NCBI GenBank assembly: GCA_949282555.1
Contig: CASDPK010000001.1
Location: forward strand, 95,469-159,468
DNA from: an uncultured Lentisphaeraceae bacterium
Lineage (GTDB): Bacteria; Verrucomicrobiota; Kiritimatiellia; RFP12; DVOR01
DNA length: 64,000 nucleotides
Direction of reading: 5' to 3'
The translations under genes were made by a program, and so were the position numbers. Below are positions 19,970-28,701 of this stretch, one piece after another. Below the pieces are notes generated by a model. It saw only the letters and a program-made list of their open reading frames with translations, searched no databases and was not told the origin of the DNA. The stretch's first letter is position 1. Every line of letters starts with the position of its first letter.

Positions 19970-22372
19970 TCAATCGTCGTCGGACGCGAGCGCATCGTCC
20001 ACGGGGCGATCGTCTGGGGCGAGATCCGCCGACTTGGGGGTTTCGGCATCGACGGTGAAGACCGCTTTCTTGAGTTCCTCGGGGGAATCCTTCGTCTTGG
20101 CGCGAGGGACATAGGTGGAGGTGGAGTAGCCGTAGCGCGTCTCATACTTTCCGAAACCGGCCCAGCGGCCGAAATCGACATTGTTGACGATGACGCCAAG
20201 CAGGCGGGCCCCCACTTCGGAAAGACGGCGGGCGGCGAATTGAATCGGCCCAAAGCGAGTCTTGTCCGGCGTGGCGACGAGCAGAACGGAATCCACGAGG
20301 TTGGCCAGCACGATCACGTCGCCCACAAGGCCGAAGGGCGGCGAGTCGATGACGATGTGGTCGTAGTGCTTGCGGGCCCAGTCGAAGAACTCGGTGATCA
20401 CGTTGGTGCCCATGAGCACGGAGGGGCTAATGGAGCTGGAAGCGCGGGAGAAGACCACATGGAGGTTGGGCACCTGCGTCTCCTGCGGAAGTGAGTCGAA
20501 AAGTCCGGCATCGTTGCGCGCGAGGATGTGCGGCAAGGAGGGGAAAGAATCAGGAGCCCGTCCGAAAATGCCGGCAAGGCGCGGACGGCGCATATCGAAG
20601 TCCACCAGTAGCGTTTTTTGCCCCGACTGCGCATAGGCGATGGCAAGGTTGCTCGAAGAACACGTCTTACCCTCAGCGGGCTGCGTGGACATGCAGAGAA
20701 GCACCTTGGTGAGATCGTGGTAACGCGGCGAGTCCAAAAGGTTGCGGAGGCCGGCCATGGATTCGGCGTATTGCGAGAAGGGATCATCGTGCATGGTGAG
20801 GGCCACCTGCGAACGCTGCTTGCGGCGGAGGTGGGGGAAGACGGCCAACGCCTTGAGGCGGAGGCGCTGCTCAATGTCGGTGACGCCGACGAGCTTGTCT
20901 TCCATATGATCCAGCAAGAGCACAAAGAGCGTGCCGAAGGCCACGCCGATGAGGATGCCGGCCGTGAACACGATGTAAGGATTCGGGCTGGCCTGCTTCT
21001 CGGGGACGAGCGCGGCACGGACAAGCTTGATGGTGGCGGCGTTTTCGTCGGCCTTCAACTCGGCAACGCGCGCACGGGCACGGAGGTCGGTGGCCTTCTG
21101 CACTTCGATTTCACGGGAGCGCTCAAGCTGCTGAATCGCCATCTCGGCGCTGATGATCTCGGTGTCCAACCCAATGAGGCGGGCACGGAGGCCGGAGGCC
21201 TCTTCCACCACGGGCTGACGCTGACGTTCGAGAAACTCCAGCTGAGCCTTTCCGGTGTCATACGCCCGCTGGGCCGTCTCGGCGAATTGATCGCGGTAAA
21301 CCTCCTCCTCGCGGGCTTTCAGCTTCACGTCGGGATGGTTTTCGGTGAGGCGCGTCAGAAGCGTCTTCTTGGCGACGGCGGCCTCCTGCCAACGCTGGAA
21401 GGCGGTGACGATCTCGGAGGAACGCGGGATCCCCTCGGGCAACGTGCCAAACTTGGTGGGATCCTCCTTAACAATACTGAGCGCCGCCACGAGCTCCTTC
21501 ACCGATGTGATCTGCGCCTCAAGCTCGATGGCCCGGGCATCAAGGGCGGCAAGGCGCGTCTGCGCGTTCTCCCGTTCACGGTTGAGCGACTCAATCTTGC
21601 GGCTCTTGCGCAGATCGAGCAAGTCGGAATCCATCTGCGAAAGGATATGCTCCTCATTGTCGAGCATTGCCGTGAGCCAAGCGACGGCGGTTTCGGACTG
21701 CGCCTTGTTCTGCTCATCCATGAAGGTCTTGCAGGTGGCCACGCAGGCATTCGCCAAATCCGCCGCAAGCGCGGGATCGCCCGCCGTGACCGTCACCTTC
21801 ACGAGGCGCGACATCGGCACCAGCTCCATCTCCGTGCCTTCCTTGAGGCACTCCATGAGTTCCTCGGTCGAGACGGAAGAGCCGCTGTGCTCCGTGCGAT
21901 AAAGGTCAATGATGCGCTTATGGACGTTTGGCGTGTTGAACATCTCGCGCCGGGTGTTGAAGACCTCCTTCAACGGCGTGGCACCGCCGCCGGAGCCATA
22001 GCCTTCATCCGTGTAGACCTGTCCCTGTACCATGGAGGGACCGCGCACACTCATTTCGTAGTAAGCCTCGGCCTCCCATTTCACCGGCAGGAGCTGGTAA
22101 ATCACGAAAGCCGCCAGCAACCCCAGAATCAGGAAGACGAAAATCGTCATCCAGTGGTTGGCGCACACACGAATGATGCGCCCCACGCTCAAGGCGCCCG
22201 TGCCACCCTCATCCCCTTCCGGGAAAGCCTGCGCGCCGCTGCCATATGCCGAAGGATACGCCGGCGACCCATACGCCGGCATTCCGCCGTATATCATGCC
22301 CGTGCCCATGGTCTGAGGCGAATAACGATGGTAATAAAGGCTGCGGCCCTTGTGCTCTGTTTCCTCGGACAT
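19970..22372 (-). CDS. Wzc-like polysaccharide copolymerase / tyrosine autokinase
   Basis: 800 aa from ATG at 22372 (AAAGGA upstream); ATG at 22384 would overlap the ribosome site. Domains in order: cytosolic Gly/Tyr-rich N-tail, first membrane helix (WMTIFVFLILGLLAAFVIYQLLP), Wzz-type periplasmic region with long coiled coils, second helix (YIVFTAGILIGVAFGTLFVLL), then a BY-kinase domain with Walker A (PAEGKTCSSSNLA), A' (TLLVDFDMRRPRL) and B (HIVIDSPP). A tyrosine cluster (YETRYGYSTSTY) near the C-terminus is the expected autophosphorylation site. Walker A has PAEGKT rather than the common PGEGKS. It controls chain length and export of exopolysaccharide together with the Wza-like protein of the same operon. 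Confidence 0.93.
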   Translation of the reverse strand: MSEETEHKGRSLYYHRYSPQTMGTGMIYGGMPAYGSPAYPSAYGSGAQAFPEGDEGGTGALSVGRIIRVCANHWMTIFVFLILGLLAAFVIYQLLPVKWEAEAYYEMSVRGPSMVQGQVYTDEGYGSGGGATPLKEVFNTRREMFNTPNVHKRIIDLYRTEHSGSSVSTEELMECLKEGTEMELVPMSRLVKVTVTAGDPALAADLANACVATCKTFMDEQNKAQSETAVAWLTAMLDNEEHILSQMDSDLLDLRKSRKIESLNRERENAQTRLAALDARAIELEAQITSVKELVAALSIVKEDPTKFGTLPEGIPRSSEIVTAFQRWQEAAVAKKTLLTRLTENHPDVKLKAREEEVYRDQFAETAQRAYDTGKAQLEFLERQRQPVVEEASGLRARLIGLDTEIISAEMAIQQLERSREIEVQKATDLRARARVAELKADENAATIKLVRAALVPEKQASPNPYIVFTAGILIGVAFGTLFVLLLDHMEDKLVGVTDIEQRLRLKALAVFPHLRRKQRSQVALTMHDDPFSQYAESMAGLRNLLDSPRYHDLTKVLLCMSTQPAEGKTCSSSNLAIAYAQSGQKTLLVDFDMRRPRLAGIFGRAPDSFPSLPHILARNDAGLFDSLPQETQVPNLHVVFSRASSSISPSVLMGTNVITEFFDWARKHYDHIVIDSPPFGLVGDVIVLANLVDSVLLVATPDKTRFGPIQFAARRLSEVGARLLGVIVNNVDFGRWAGFGKYETRYGYSTSTYVPRAKTKDSPEELKKAVFTVDAETPKSADLAPDDRPVDDALASDDD

Positions 22373-22418
22373 CGTTCGTCCCATCCTTTCAAATCCTCTT
22401 GCGCCCGCACCGCCCGAA

Positions 22419-23792
22419 TCATCGGGCCCTGGGCATCCATCCGCCCATGCAGGCGCATACCGTCAAAAATACGCAAAGCACCGCCGGCGTGTGCAGCGGC
22501 GTTCCCACCAGCGATGCCAACAACACGCAAAGCACCCCCAGCAACGACCCCGCCAGCACGAACACATAACGCAAACTGTAATGGTGCCGCGTGTCCTGCC
22601 GAAACTCCACCCACCGCATCAGGCAACGGCCCAACATCGCCGCCCCCGGCAACAGGAGCAGAAGTCCGCCCACCATGCCGCGCTCCGTGAGCAACCGCAG
22701 AAAATCGCAGGGCAAAGCCGTGCCGCCCGTCTTCCACAGCGACCAATCCAGCCGCCCCTTCAGGTAGAAACGCGCCATCTCGCCGAATCCCTCAGGCCCA
22801 ACGCCCAGCATCGGATTCACGCCCAGCACCTGCAACGACAATCCCGCACGGAACGACCATTGCGAGGCAAAGGTCTCCATCGCCCCCGACCATTCCGACA
22901 TCCCCAACCCCGCGCGCACCGCCTCCGCTCCCGGCACCAACGCCAGCCCGATGCCCGCCACAAACAAGGGCGGCAACAACATGGCGCAATGCCAAAGCAA
23001 CCGCGGGAATCTTCCGCTGGCCCGCACCGCAAAAACCGAAAACGCCAGCCAAATCACCACCACCGGCACCGACACCCCGAGCAACGCCGCATGGCCCGCC
23101 GCAAACAATCCAAGCTCATTGACACACGCCGCCGCCAGCGCCACGACAAACGTCCCCACGCGCCCTTCCAAAAACGCCTCTCCCGCGACGCCGAAGCAAA
23201 CGCACAACATCAGAAGCCACAGCGCCGAAACATCGTAGCCTCCCCCAAGCCAGGCAAAGGAAGGCATCTCACCCGTCACGCACGCCACACCCACGCCGCC
23301 AACGGCCACAAGCCCCGTCAGCAATCCCAACCCAATCAGCGCGAAAAGGCGCTGTTTGCGCGGCAACGCACACCGCACCGCAAGCGCACAAGCCAACGCA
23401 CCCAAGAGACCCACGAGGAAGGTCTCCCCCGCCCCCCGCTCAATGCTGGAAGGAAAGAAAGGCATCGGCGGCGGAGAAAAGACCCAACGGCGCAATTCAG
23501 AGGCGTAAGCCAGCACCCGAGGCCCATTGAACAACTGGAGGCCGACATACAGCACCCCCAACAACCCCGCCCATGTGACGACATCCTTGCGCAATGCCTG
23601 CCCCACACGCACACGCGCCATCCAAAAACTTTCGCCCTTGAGCACGGGTGGCAGACAGAGCACCATCAGCAGAAGCGACGACGCCAACCACAGCCCCAAC
23701 CCAACGGAAAGCCGGGGGACAAAGCAAAGGGTGCCTGCCGTCACCAACAGGTGGGCAAGCACCCAGTATTTGGTCAGCAACAAACGGACCAC
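22419..23792 (-). CDS. O-antigen ligase / polysaccharide polymerase-like membrane protein
   Basis: 457 aa with about ten or more hydrophobic helices. The large loop and following segment NPMLGVGPEGFGEMARFYLKG, then FLRLLTERGMVGGLLLLLP, match the O-antigen ligase/Wzy_C pattern (GxGxGxF loop, 'LxxxxExGxxG'). Such enzymes polymerise or ligate lipid-linked sugar repeats at the periplasmic face of the inner membrane. It lies between the outer-membrane barrel gene (18 nt upstream) and the Wzc-like gene (46 nt downstream), which supports a polymerase role in exopolysaccharide assembly. Sequence alone cannot separate ligase from polymerase. Confidence 0.8.
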   Translation of the reverse strand: MVRLLLTKYWVLAHLLVTAGTLCFVPRLSVGLGLWLASSLLLMVLCLPPVLKGESFWMARVRVGQALRKDVVTWAGLLGVLYVGLQLFNGPRVLAYASELRRWVFSPPPMPFFPSSIERGAGETFLVGLLGALACALAVRCALPRKQRLFALIGLGLLTGLVAVGGVGVACVTGEMPSFAWLGGGYDVSALWLLMLCVCFGVAGEAFLEGRVGTFVVALAAACVNELGLFAAGHAALLGVSVPVVVIWLAFSVFAVRASGRFPRLLWHCAMLLPPLFVAGIGLALVPGAEAVRAGLGMSEWSGAMETFASQWSFRAGLSLQVLGVNPMLGVGPEGFGEMARFYLKGRLDWSLWKTGGTALPCDFLRLLTERGMVGGLLLLLPGAAMLGRCLMRWVEFRQDTRHHYSLRYVFVLAGSLLGVLCVLLASLVGTPLHTPAVLCVFLTVCACMGGWMPRAR

Positions 23793-23810
23793 GACCGGAG
23801 CGCTGCCTTA

Positions 23811-25022
23811 TCAGAACGTGAAGGAGAGGCCAATGTCTCCGCGCAGATTGTCTCTGTCGTCACGGTCGCCGGAATACATATCCGACTTCCAAGAGACACC
23901 ACCATACAGCGAAGCATAATCATTGACCTTCCAGTAGGTGTTGAACGCAATCTGGAGATAGGTGCGCTCATAATCCTGGCTGCCGTTCCAATTGTCAGGC
24001 GCGGTGTGCTCTTCGTAAAAAGCCGCCAAGTTGAGGCGTGAGCTAAAGCTGTCGGTCCACTGGAAGTTGACCGCACCCGTCAAATTGTGCGACCAAACAT
24101 AGTAGGCCTTGGAATCGCCATTGTACTCAGGCTCATAACGGGAAGAGAGAGCCAATGAGAGGGCGATTTTCCGAGAGAGCTTGTAGGCACCGCTGATATC
24201 ATAGGAAGGGCCAAACTCTGTCTCACCATAATAACCGCTGTAGTCATAGATGCCGACACCGACCATCGCGCTGTAAGAGAAGCGCTTGGAGAGGTCGCCG
24301 GAGACTCCGGTCATGATGTAGTAAGACTCAGAGGTATTGCCGTACTCAGGATCGTCCACGGACATCGAGAGCGAGACGTTCAAATAGGTCTTGAAGCTGA
24401 TGGCACGACCACCCATGACGCTGAAATTATAGGTGTCAGTGGTCTGCTTCCAACCATCCAACTCCTTGGAGCGGCTCCAACCCGCACCAATCGACAACTG
24501 CCACTTATCGGTTCTGTAACCCAATGCACCATTGGCGGTGTATGTCTCGCGACGATCTTCGTCAATGCGAGAGAGCCCGTAAGGACTCCACGTGTCACCG
24601 TAAAACTCATCGTTCTCAGAGCGCGAATACGACGTGGAGAGTGTGAGGTTCCAGTATTGGCTCAACTCACGGCGCAAACCGATGTTCACACCATAAGAAT
24701 CGCTGTCCTGCGCATCCTTGTCCTCGAAGCCGCGCTCCATGGTGTAGAACCCGTTGATGCCGAGGTTCGTGCGCTTCGCGTCATACCCGAAGGAAAGCGT
24801 CGGCTGCACACGCCAACCACCGCCGGACTCCTCATCATGAGACGTGTCACGGGCATTGGACTCCCAAAAGGCGCCGATGCTGACGGAAGGCGTCAAAACC
24901 GCTTTTCCACCGGCAAACTGAAAACCGGTGCCTTCCTTCTTGACGTCAAAGATACCGCCCTGAACGGCGGAGGCCATAAGGCAACCACACAAAAGCGCGG
25001 CAAGGGCAAGGGGCTTTTTCAT
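23811..25022 (-). CDS. Outer-membrane beta-barrel protein of the exopolysaccharide operon
   Basis: 403 aa. Clear signal peptide (MKKPLALAALLCGCLMASAVQG). The mature part consists of alternating amphipathic strands rich in Tyr/Trp/Ser (for example NLTLSTSYSRSEN, FSYSAMVGVGIYDYSGYYG) and ends in a terminal Phe (GLSFTF), the usual barrel-assembly signal. It resembles the BBP2/EpsL-like barrels found in exopolysaccharide clusters. Located directly after the exported unknown protein and before the polymerase-like gene, it may be a polysaccharide exit channel or accessory porin. It is an alternative or partner to the Wza-like protein, which lacks an obvious long barrel-forming region. Confidence 0.78.
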   Translation of the reverse strand: MKKPLALAALLCGCLMASAVQGGIFDVKKEGTGFQFAGGKAVLTPSVSIGAFWESNARDTSHDEESGGGWRVQPTLSFGYDAKRTNLGINGFYTMERGFEDKDAQDSDSYGVNIGLRRELSQYWNLTLSTSYSRSENDEFYGDTWSPYGLSRIDEDRRETYTANGALGYRTDKWQLSIGAGWSRSKELDGWKQTTDTYNFSVMGGRAISFKTYLNVSLSMSVDDPEYGNTSESYYIMTGVSGDLSKRFSYSAMVGVGIYDYSGYYGETEFGPSYDISGAYKLSRKIALSLALSSRYEPEYNGDSKAYYVWSHNLTGAVNFQWTDSFSSRLNLAAFYEEHTAPDNWNGSQDYERTYLQIAFNTYWKVNDYASLYGGVSWKSDMYSGDRDDRDNLRGDIGLSFTF

Positions 25023-25045
25023 CGCTGATGTTCCTTCACACAGTT

Positions 25046-26050
25046 TTAACGGACATACTGATTGCCATAGCTCGGGCTAGGCTTGGGAAGGGGCTGACCG
25101 GCAGGGAACCGTTCTCCGGGAACACCCACAACATTCGCAAAGCCGGGCAACGTGGGCACCATGGAATCGGTGCGGACGGCAAGCGGATCTTCGACGGCCG
25201 CCCAATCATAGGTGGCCGCGCGCATGGCGTCAAAGGTGAGGCCAAGACTGTCCGCGGCCCACCGGGAAAGCAACGGAACCTTTGCCTCATCGGCGGCAGG
25301 CTTCGTCCTTTCCGAAGCAATCGTCTCAGCCGCTTCGGCAGCAGCCGGAGCCGGTGTCTCTTCGGCAGGGACAACCACAGAGGCGGCATCCGGATCGACG
25401 GCAGGGGTCGGCGCAACCTCATCAACGCCGGCAGCGGCGGCGATCATTTCACGGTTGCCCTCTTCGGAAGCCTTCAGATAGGTCGAAGCCGCAGCTTGAA
25501 CAGAGGCAGGAAGCGCCGCAATCACAACCGGGCGAGTGCGATTCGGGTCCGACGAAGCCTTCGTGAACGTGGCGGCAAGGATGCCCATGCGCACGGTAGG
25601 CGAATCCGTGCCGGAAGCTTCAATGTATTGAGAGACACTCTTTACAATGCCAGAGGCCAACTTGTCATACTGCTCGGACGTAAGGCCCTTGACTTCATTG
25701 GCGGTGACTTTCTCGCCAAAATTGTCCGACAACAAATCCGCAACGCCTTGGAGCTGAGCCACAGGCACGGAGTTGAAAACTTCGGCAATGACATTGACCT
25801 TTTGCGCTTCCGCTCCGCTGATAAGGGCACGAGAGGCCGTGACCAAGGACTCCGTCTTTGCCGCATCGTCAATCGGTTGCGCGGCGACCGCTCCGATCAC
25901 TTCACGGGCGAAAGCCTGGCGCTCAGCCTCCGGTTTGGTCAACATGGCATTGGAGATGGCATTGGGAGTAAGATCCGCCTCCGTAAGGGCGGCGCACAAA
26001 GGACCAACGCCCAGCAGGGCCATCGTCGCCAACAAGATCATTCGATTCAT
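25046..26050 (-). CDS. Exported protein of unknown function in the exopolysaccharide operon
   Basis: 334 aa with a signal peptide (MNRMILLATMALLGVGPLCAA). The first two thirds are mostly helical and Ala-rich (MLTKPEAERQAFAREVIGAV, LSDNFGEKVTANEVKGL). A low-complexity Pro/Ala/Glu linker follows (VVVPAEETPAPAAAEAAE), then a short C-terminal part ending SYGNQYVR. No family is recognised. It sits 50 nt after the Wza-like gene and 23 nt before the outer-membrane barrel gene, all in one direction, so a periplasmic role in polysaccharide export is plausible but unproven. Confidence 0.65.
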   Translation of the reverse strand: MNRMILLATMALLGVGPLCAALTEADLTPNAISNAMLTKPEAERQAFAREVIGAVAAQPIDDAAKTESLVTASRALISGAEAQKVNVIAEVFNSVPVAQLQGVADLLSDNFGEKVTANEVKGLTSEQYDKLASGIVKSVSQYIEASGTDSPTVRMGILAATFTKASSDPNRTRPVVIAALPASVQAAASTYLKASEEGNREMIAAAAGVDEVAPTPAVDPDAASVVVPAEETPAPAAAEAAETIASERTKPAADEAKVPLLSRWAADSLGLTFDAMRAATYDWAAVEDPLAVRTDSMVPTLPGFANVVGVPGERFPAGQPLPKPSPSYGNQYVR

Positions 26051-26100
26051 TTCTGACTCACTCGCTTTCTACGCTGATCTGCGTCTACAACAAACTTCAC

Positions 26101-26736
26101 TTACCAATTACTCTCCGGAACATAAAGCACGTCGCCGGGCATGAGCACAATGTTCTGCTCGGTGGCACCCCGGGTGCCAATGCCCTCTGTGTCGATGGTG
26201 ACCTGTTGCTTGGTGCCGTCGGCCATGTTGCGTGTGAGACGCACGCCATTCACATTGGCCCACTGGCCCATTCCACCGGCCATCTGCAACGCCTGCATGA
26301 CCGTGAGGTCACACGTCTGCGGAATGTTCACCACGCCCTGTTGCGCGACACACCCTGTCACAAGCACGGATCCGTAGGGAGAGGAGCCGCCTTCGCTCAT
26401 GGGAACATAGTAGGCGGAAACAAGCGGATCCACGTAAAACTCTCTGTACCGCTTCGTCAGCTCCTCTTGAAATTGCTCAATCGTCATTCCCGCGCATTTC
26501 ACGGAGTTGATATAAGGCAGAACAATATCACCGGAGGCCGAAACCTCCTTCACCTCTTCATTGAGGACCGGTTCGCCCGAGGCTGACACGGAAACACGCA
26601 CCTTTACGCCAACACGAAGCTGCGGCACAATGACGCCCGGCTTCAATTCGCTGGCGGAAACCTCCGTCACCCCGCGACTGCCAAAGCAACCGCAGAGCAC
26701 CAAAAGGCCCAAGGTCAAAAGATAGATCCGTCGCAT
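26101..26736 (-). CDS. Wza-like polysaccharide export lipoprotein
   Basis: 211 aa from ATG at 26736 (GGAG 5 nt upstream). Lipobox LLVLCGC gives a lipidated outer-membrane protein. The Poly_export segment follows (VRVSVSASGE, GDIVLPYINSVKCAGMTIEQFQEELTKRYREFYVDPLVSAYY), then an SLBB-type segment (GSVLVTGCVAQQGVVNIPQTCDLTVMQALQMAGGMGQWA) and the typical ending LMPGDVLYVPESNW. It is shorter than E. coli Wza and lacks the C-terminal amphipathic barrel helix, as do many Verrucomicrobial versions. First gene of the exopolysaccharide operon; pairs functionally with the Wzc-like kinase. Confidence 0.9.
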   Translation of the reverse strand: MRRIYLLTLGLLVLCGCFGSRGVTEVSASELKPGVIVPQLRVGVKVRVSVSASGEPVLNEEVKEVSASGDIVLPYINSVKCAGMTIEQFQEELTKRYREFYVDPLVSAYYVPMSEGGSSPYGSVLVTGCVAQQGVVNIPQTCDLTVMQALQMAGGMGQWANVNGVRLTRNMADGTKQQVTIDTEGIGTRGATEQNIVLMPGDVLYVPESNW

Positions 26737-26765
26737 TACGTCTCCACTACAAATCAATACCCCAT

Positions 26766-26797
26766 ACTATACCATCCTGTTTTCACTCTTGCAACCA
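26766..26797 (-). promoter_or_regulatory. Promoter of the exopolysaccharide export operon
   Basis: On the minus strand TTGCAA (4/6 -35) is separated by 17 nt from TATAGT (5/6 -10), which also carries an upstream TGG (extended -10). The predicted start is near 26759, 23 nt before the Wza-like gene. Confidence 0.55.
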
Positions 26798-26840
26798 CTC
26801 ATTTCACAGATAGATTTGAGTTGCCCAAAGAGTCATCCCC

Positions 26841-27890
26841 TCAGAGGGTACCCACACGTGTCTCAGCAGCCTTACGCAACGGGCTCCACCACGCCTCGTT
26901 ATCAAGGTACCACTGCACAGTCCGGCGCAATCCTGTGTCAAACGTCTCCTGTGGACGCCAGCCAAGTTCTGTCATAAGTTTCGAAGGATCGATGGCATAA
27001 CGGGCGTCATGCCCAGGACGGTCTTGGACAAAGGTGATCTGTTCGGCATAGGATTTTCCGTCCTTGCGTGGACGCAATTCGTCAAGGATGGAACAAATGT
27101 TTTGAACCACCTGAAGATTCGTGCGCTCATTATGGCCGCCGACATTGTAAGTCTCACCCGGACGACCAGCATTCAAAACCAGCCAAAGCGCACGGACATG
27201 GTCTTCGACAAATAGCCAATCACGGACATTGTCACCCTTCCCATAAATAGGCAACGGGCGACCAGCCAAAGCGTTTAACGTCACCAACGGAATCAATTTT
27301 TCAGGAAAATGGTACGGCCCGTAATTGTTTGAGCAGTTTGTTTTCAATGTCGGAAGGCCGTAAGTGTGGAACCATGCAGAGGCCAAATGGTCCGCACTGG
27401 CTTTCGATGCCGAATATGGCGAACGCGGATCGTAATTCGACTGTTCGGAAAAAAGCCCTTCCGGCCCCAAAGACCCATAAACTTCATCCGTTGAAATCAA
27501 AAGAAAACGAAACGCCTCCTTGGCCGCTTTCTCCAATGTGTTCCAGTAAGCCCTGGCGGCTTCGAGCAATGTATACGTCCCAATCACATTCGTTTGAAGA
27601 AACAATCCCGGCCCATCAATCGAGCGATCCACATGGCTTTCCGCAGCAAGGTGCAACACGCCGTCAGGTTTGAACTGAGAAAAGGCTTCTGCCATAACGG
27701 CTGCATCGCAAATATCCGCCTGCAAAAAATGATAATTGGGTCGATCCGAGACGGAAGCCACGGAAGAAAGGTTTCCCGCATAGGTCAACTTATCAACGTT
27801 GAGCACCTCCACACCGGCATTGACCAGCATCCGAACAGCCGCCGAACCAATGAACCCAGCGCCACCCGTAATCAAAACACGTTGTTTCAT
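26841..27890 (-). CDS. rfbB: dTDP-glucose 4,6-dehydratase
   Basis: 349 aa from the ATG at 27890, preceded by AGGAG; a longer in-frame start at 27920 would overlap nth. Short-chain dehydrogenase/epimerase fold: NAD motif TGGAGFIG at the N-terminus, [20 protein letters not shown], and catalytic [10 protein letters not shown] (Tyr-x-x-x-Lys). Further family signatures are [18 protein letters not shown] and [11 protein letters not shown]. It converts dTDP-glucose to the 4-keto-6-deoxy sugar, the precursor of dTDP-rhamnose and related surface sugars. No rmlA, C or D is adjacent. Its place next to the exopolysaccharide operon suggests it feeds that pathway. Confidence 0.96.
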   Translation of the reverse strand: MKQRVLITGGAGFIGSAAVRMLVNAGVEVLNVDKLTYAGNLSSVASVSDRPNYHFLQADICDAAVMAEAFSQFKPDGVLHLAAESHVDRSIDGPGLFLQTNVIGTYTLLEAARAYWNTLEKAAKEAFRFLLISTDEVYGSLGPEGLFSEQSNYDPRSPYSASKASADHLASAWFHTYGLPTLKTNCSNNYGPYHFPEKLIPLVTLNALAGRPLPIYGKGDNVRDWLFVEDHVRALWLVLNAGRPGETYNVGGHNERTNLQVVQNICSILDELRPRKDGKSYAEQITFVQDRPGHDARYAIDPSKLMTELGWRPQETFDTGLRRTVQWYLDNEAWWSPLRKAAETRVGTL

Positions 27891-27916
27891 TCTGTTCACT
27901 CCTGTGATATGACCAT

Positions 27917-28606
27917 TCACGCACGTTTATTCTCGGCGGCAACCAAACAAAACTTTCTGACAGGACATCCTTCGCAACGTGGGCCTCGAGGCTTACAGCG
28001 TGTCTGTCCAAAGGAAACAAAAAGCGAGTTCCACGAAATCCATAACCGTTCAGGAAGGCATCTTCTGAGAGCCATTTCCGTTTCAAAAGGCGACTCTGTC
28101 CGAACGATTCCAAGACGGTTATTGATACGATGAACATGCGTATCGACGCAAATGGCCGGAAGACCAAAACCAAGAGCCACAACCAAGTTTGCCGTTTTGC
28201 GACCCACACCAGGAAGTTCTGTCAGTTCATCAACCGTGTTTGGAATTTGCCCTCCAAATCGTTTCTGAAGAACTTCAGGCAGTTTCTTCAAATGGTGGGC
28301 CTTCGTTTTATAAAAACCAACCGGAAAGATTAATCGAGCGATTTCCTCTTCGGAGAGTTGGGCAAGCATCTCAACTGTTTGGGCCACCGGAAACAAGCGT
28401 TCCAACGCCTCTGCAGTCGTTTTATCCTTCGTCCTGGCCGAAAGGATCGTTCCAACAAGAATTTTATATGGATCCTTCGTCTGCACGGCAACCAAATCCA
28501 TGATCGGAGCATCCACCCGTGCAAACTCCCCCGCCAATGCGTCATGTATCTCATCCAACGCATCAACCGTTCGTCCCTTGAAAATCACTTTGTCTTTTTG
28601 CTTCAT
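27917..28606 (-). CDS. nth: Endonuclease III (DNA glycosylase/AP lyase)
   Basis: 229 aa from ATG at 28606. Helix-hairpin-helix [13 protein letters not shown] contains the catalytic Lys, and [13 protein letters not shown] contains the catalytic Asp. The C-terminal cysteines follow the full C-x6-C-x2-C-x5-C pattern of the 4Fe-4S cluster ([17 protein letters not shown]). It removes oxidised pyrimidines in base-excision repair. The start was chosen because an extended -10 (TGCTATACT) ends only 8 nt upstream and there is no Shine-Dalgarno; the longer in-frame start at 28663 lies upstream of that promoter. Confidence 0.95.
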   Translation of the reverse strand: MKQKDKVIFKGRTVDALDEIHDALAGEFARVDAPIMDLVAVQTKDPYKILVGTILSARTKDKTTAEALERLFPVAQTVEMLAQLSEEEIARLIFPVGFYKTKAHHLKKLPEVLQKRFGGQIPNTVDELTELPGVGRKTANLVVALGFGLPAICVDTHVHRINNRLGIVRTESPFETEMALRRCLPERLWISWNSLFVSFGQTRCKPRGPRCEGCPVRKFCLVAAENKRA

Positions 28607-28614
28607 GTCCCATG

Positions 28615-28623
28615 AGTATAGCA
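28615..28623 (-). promoter_or_regulatory. Extended -10 promoter of nth (leaderless spacing)
   Basis: Minus-strand TGCTATACT (TGN plus 5/6 -10) ends 8 nt before the nth ATG at 28606, so transcription would begin at or next to the start codon. Confidence 0.5.
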
Positions 28624-28701
28624 AAGCCCTGAAACGCTTACCTTTCAATAGCCTCACAAACAAGTGAACGTGGAAATGACATCCTTAAATCACACACAAG
28701 A

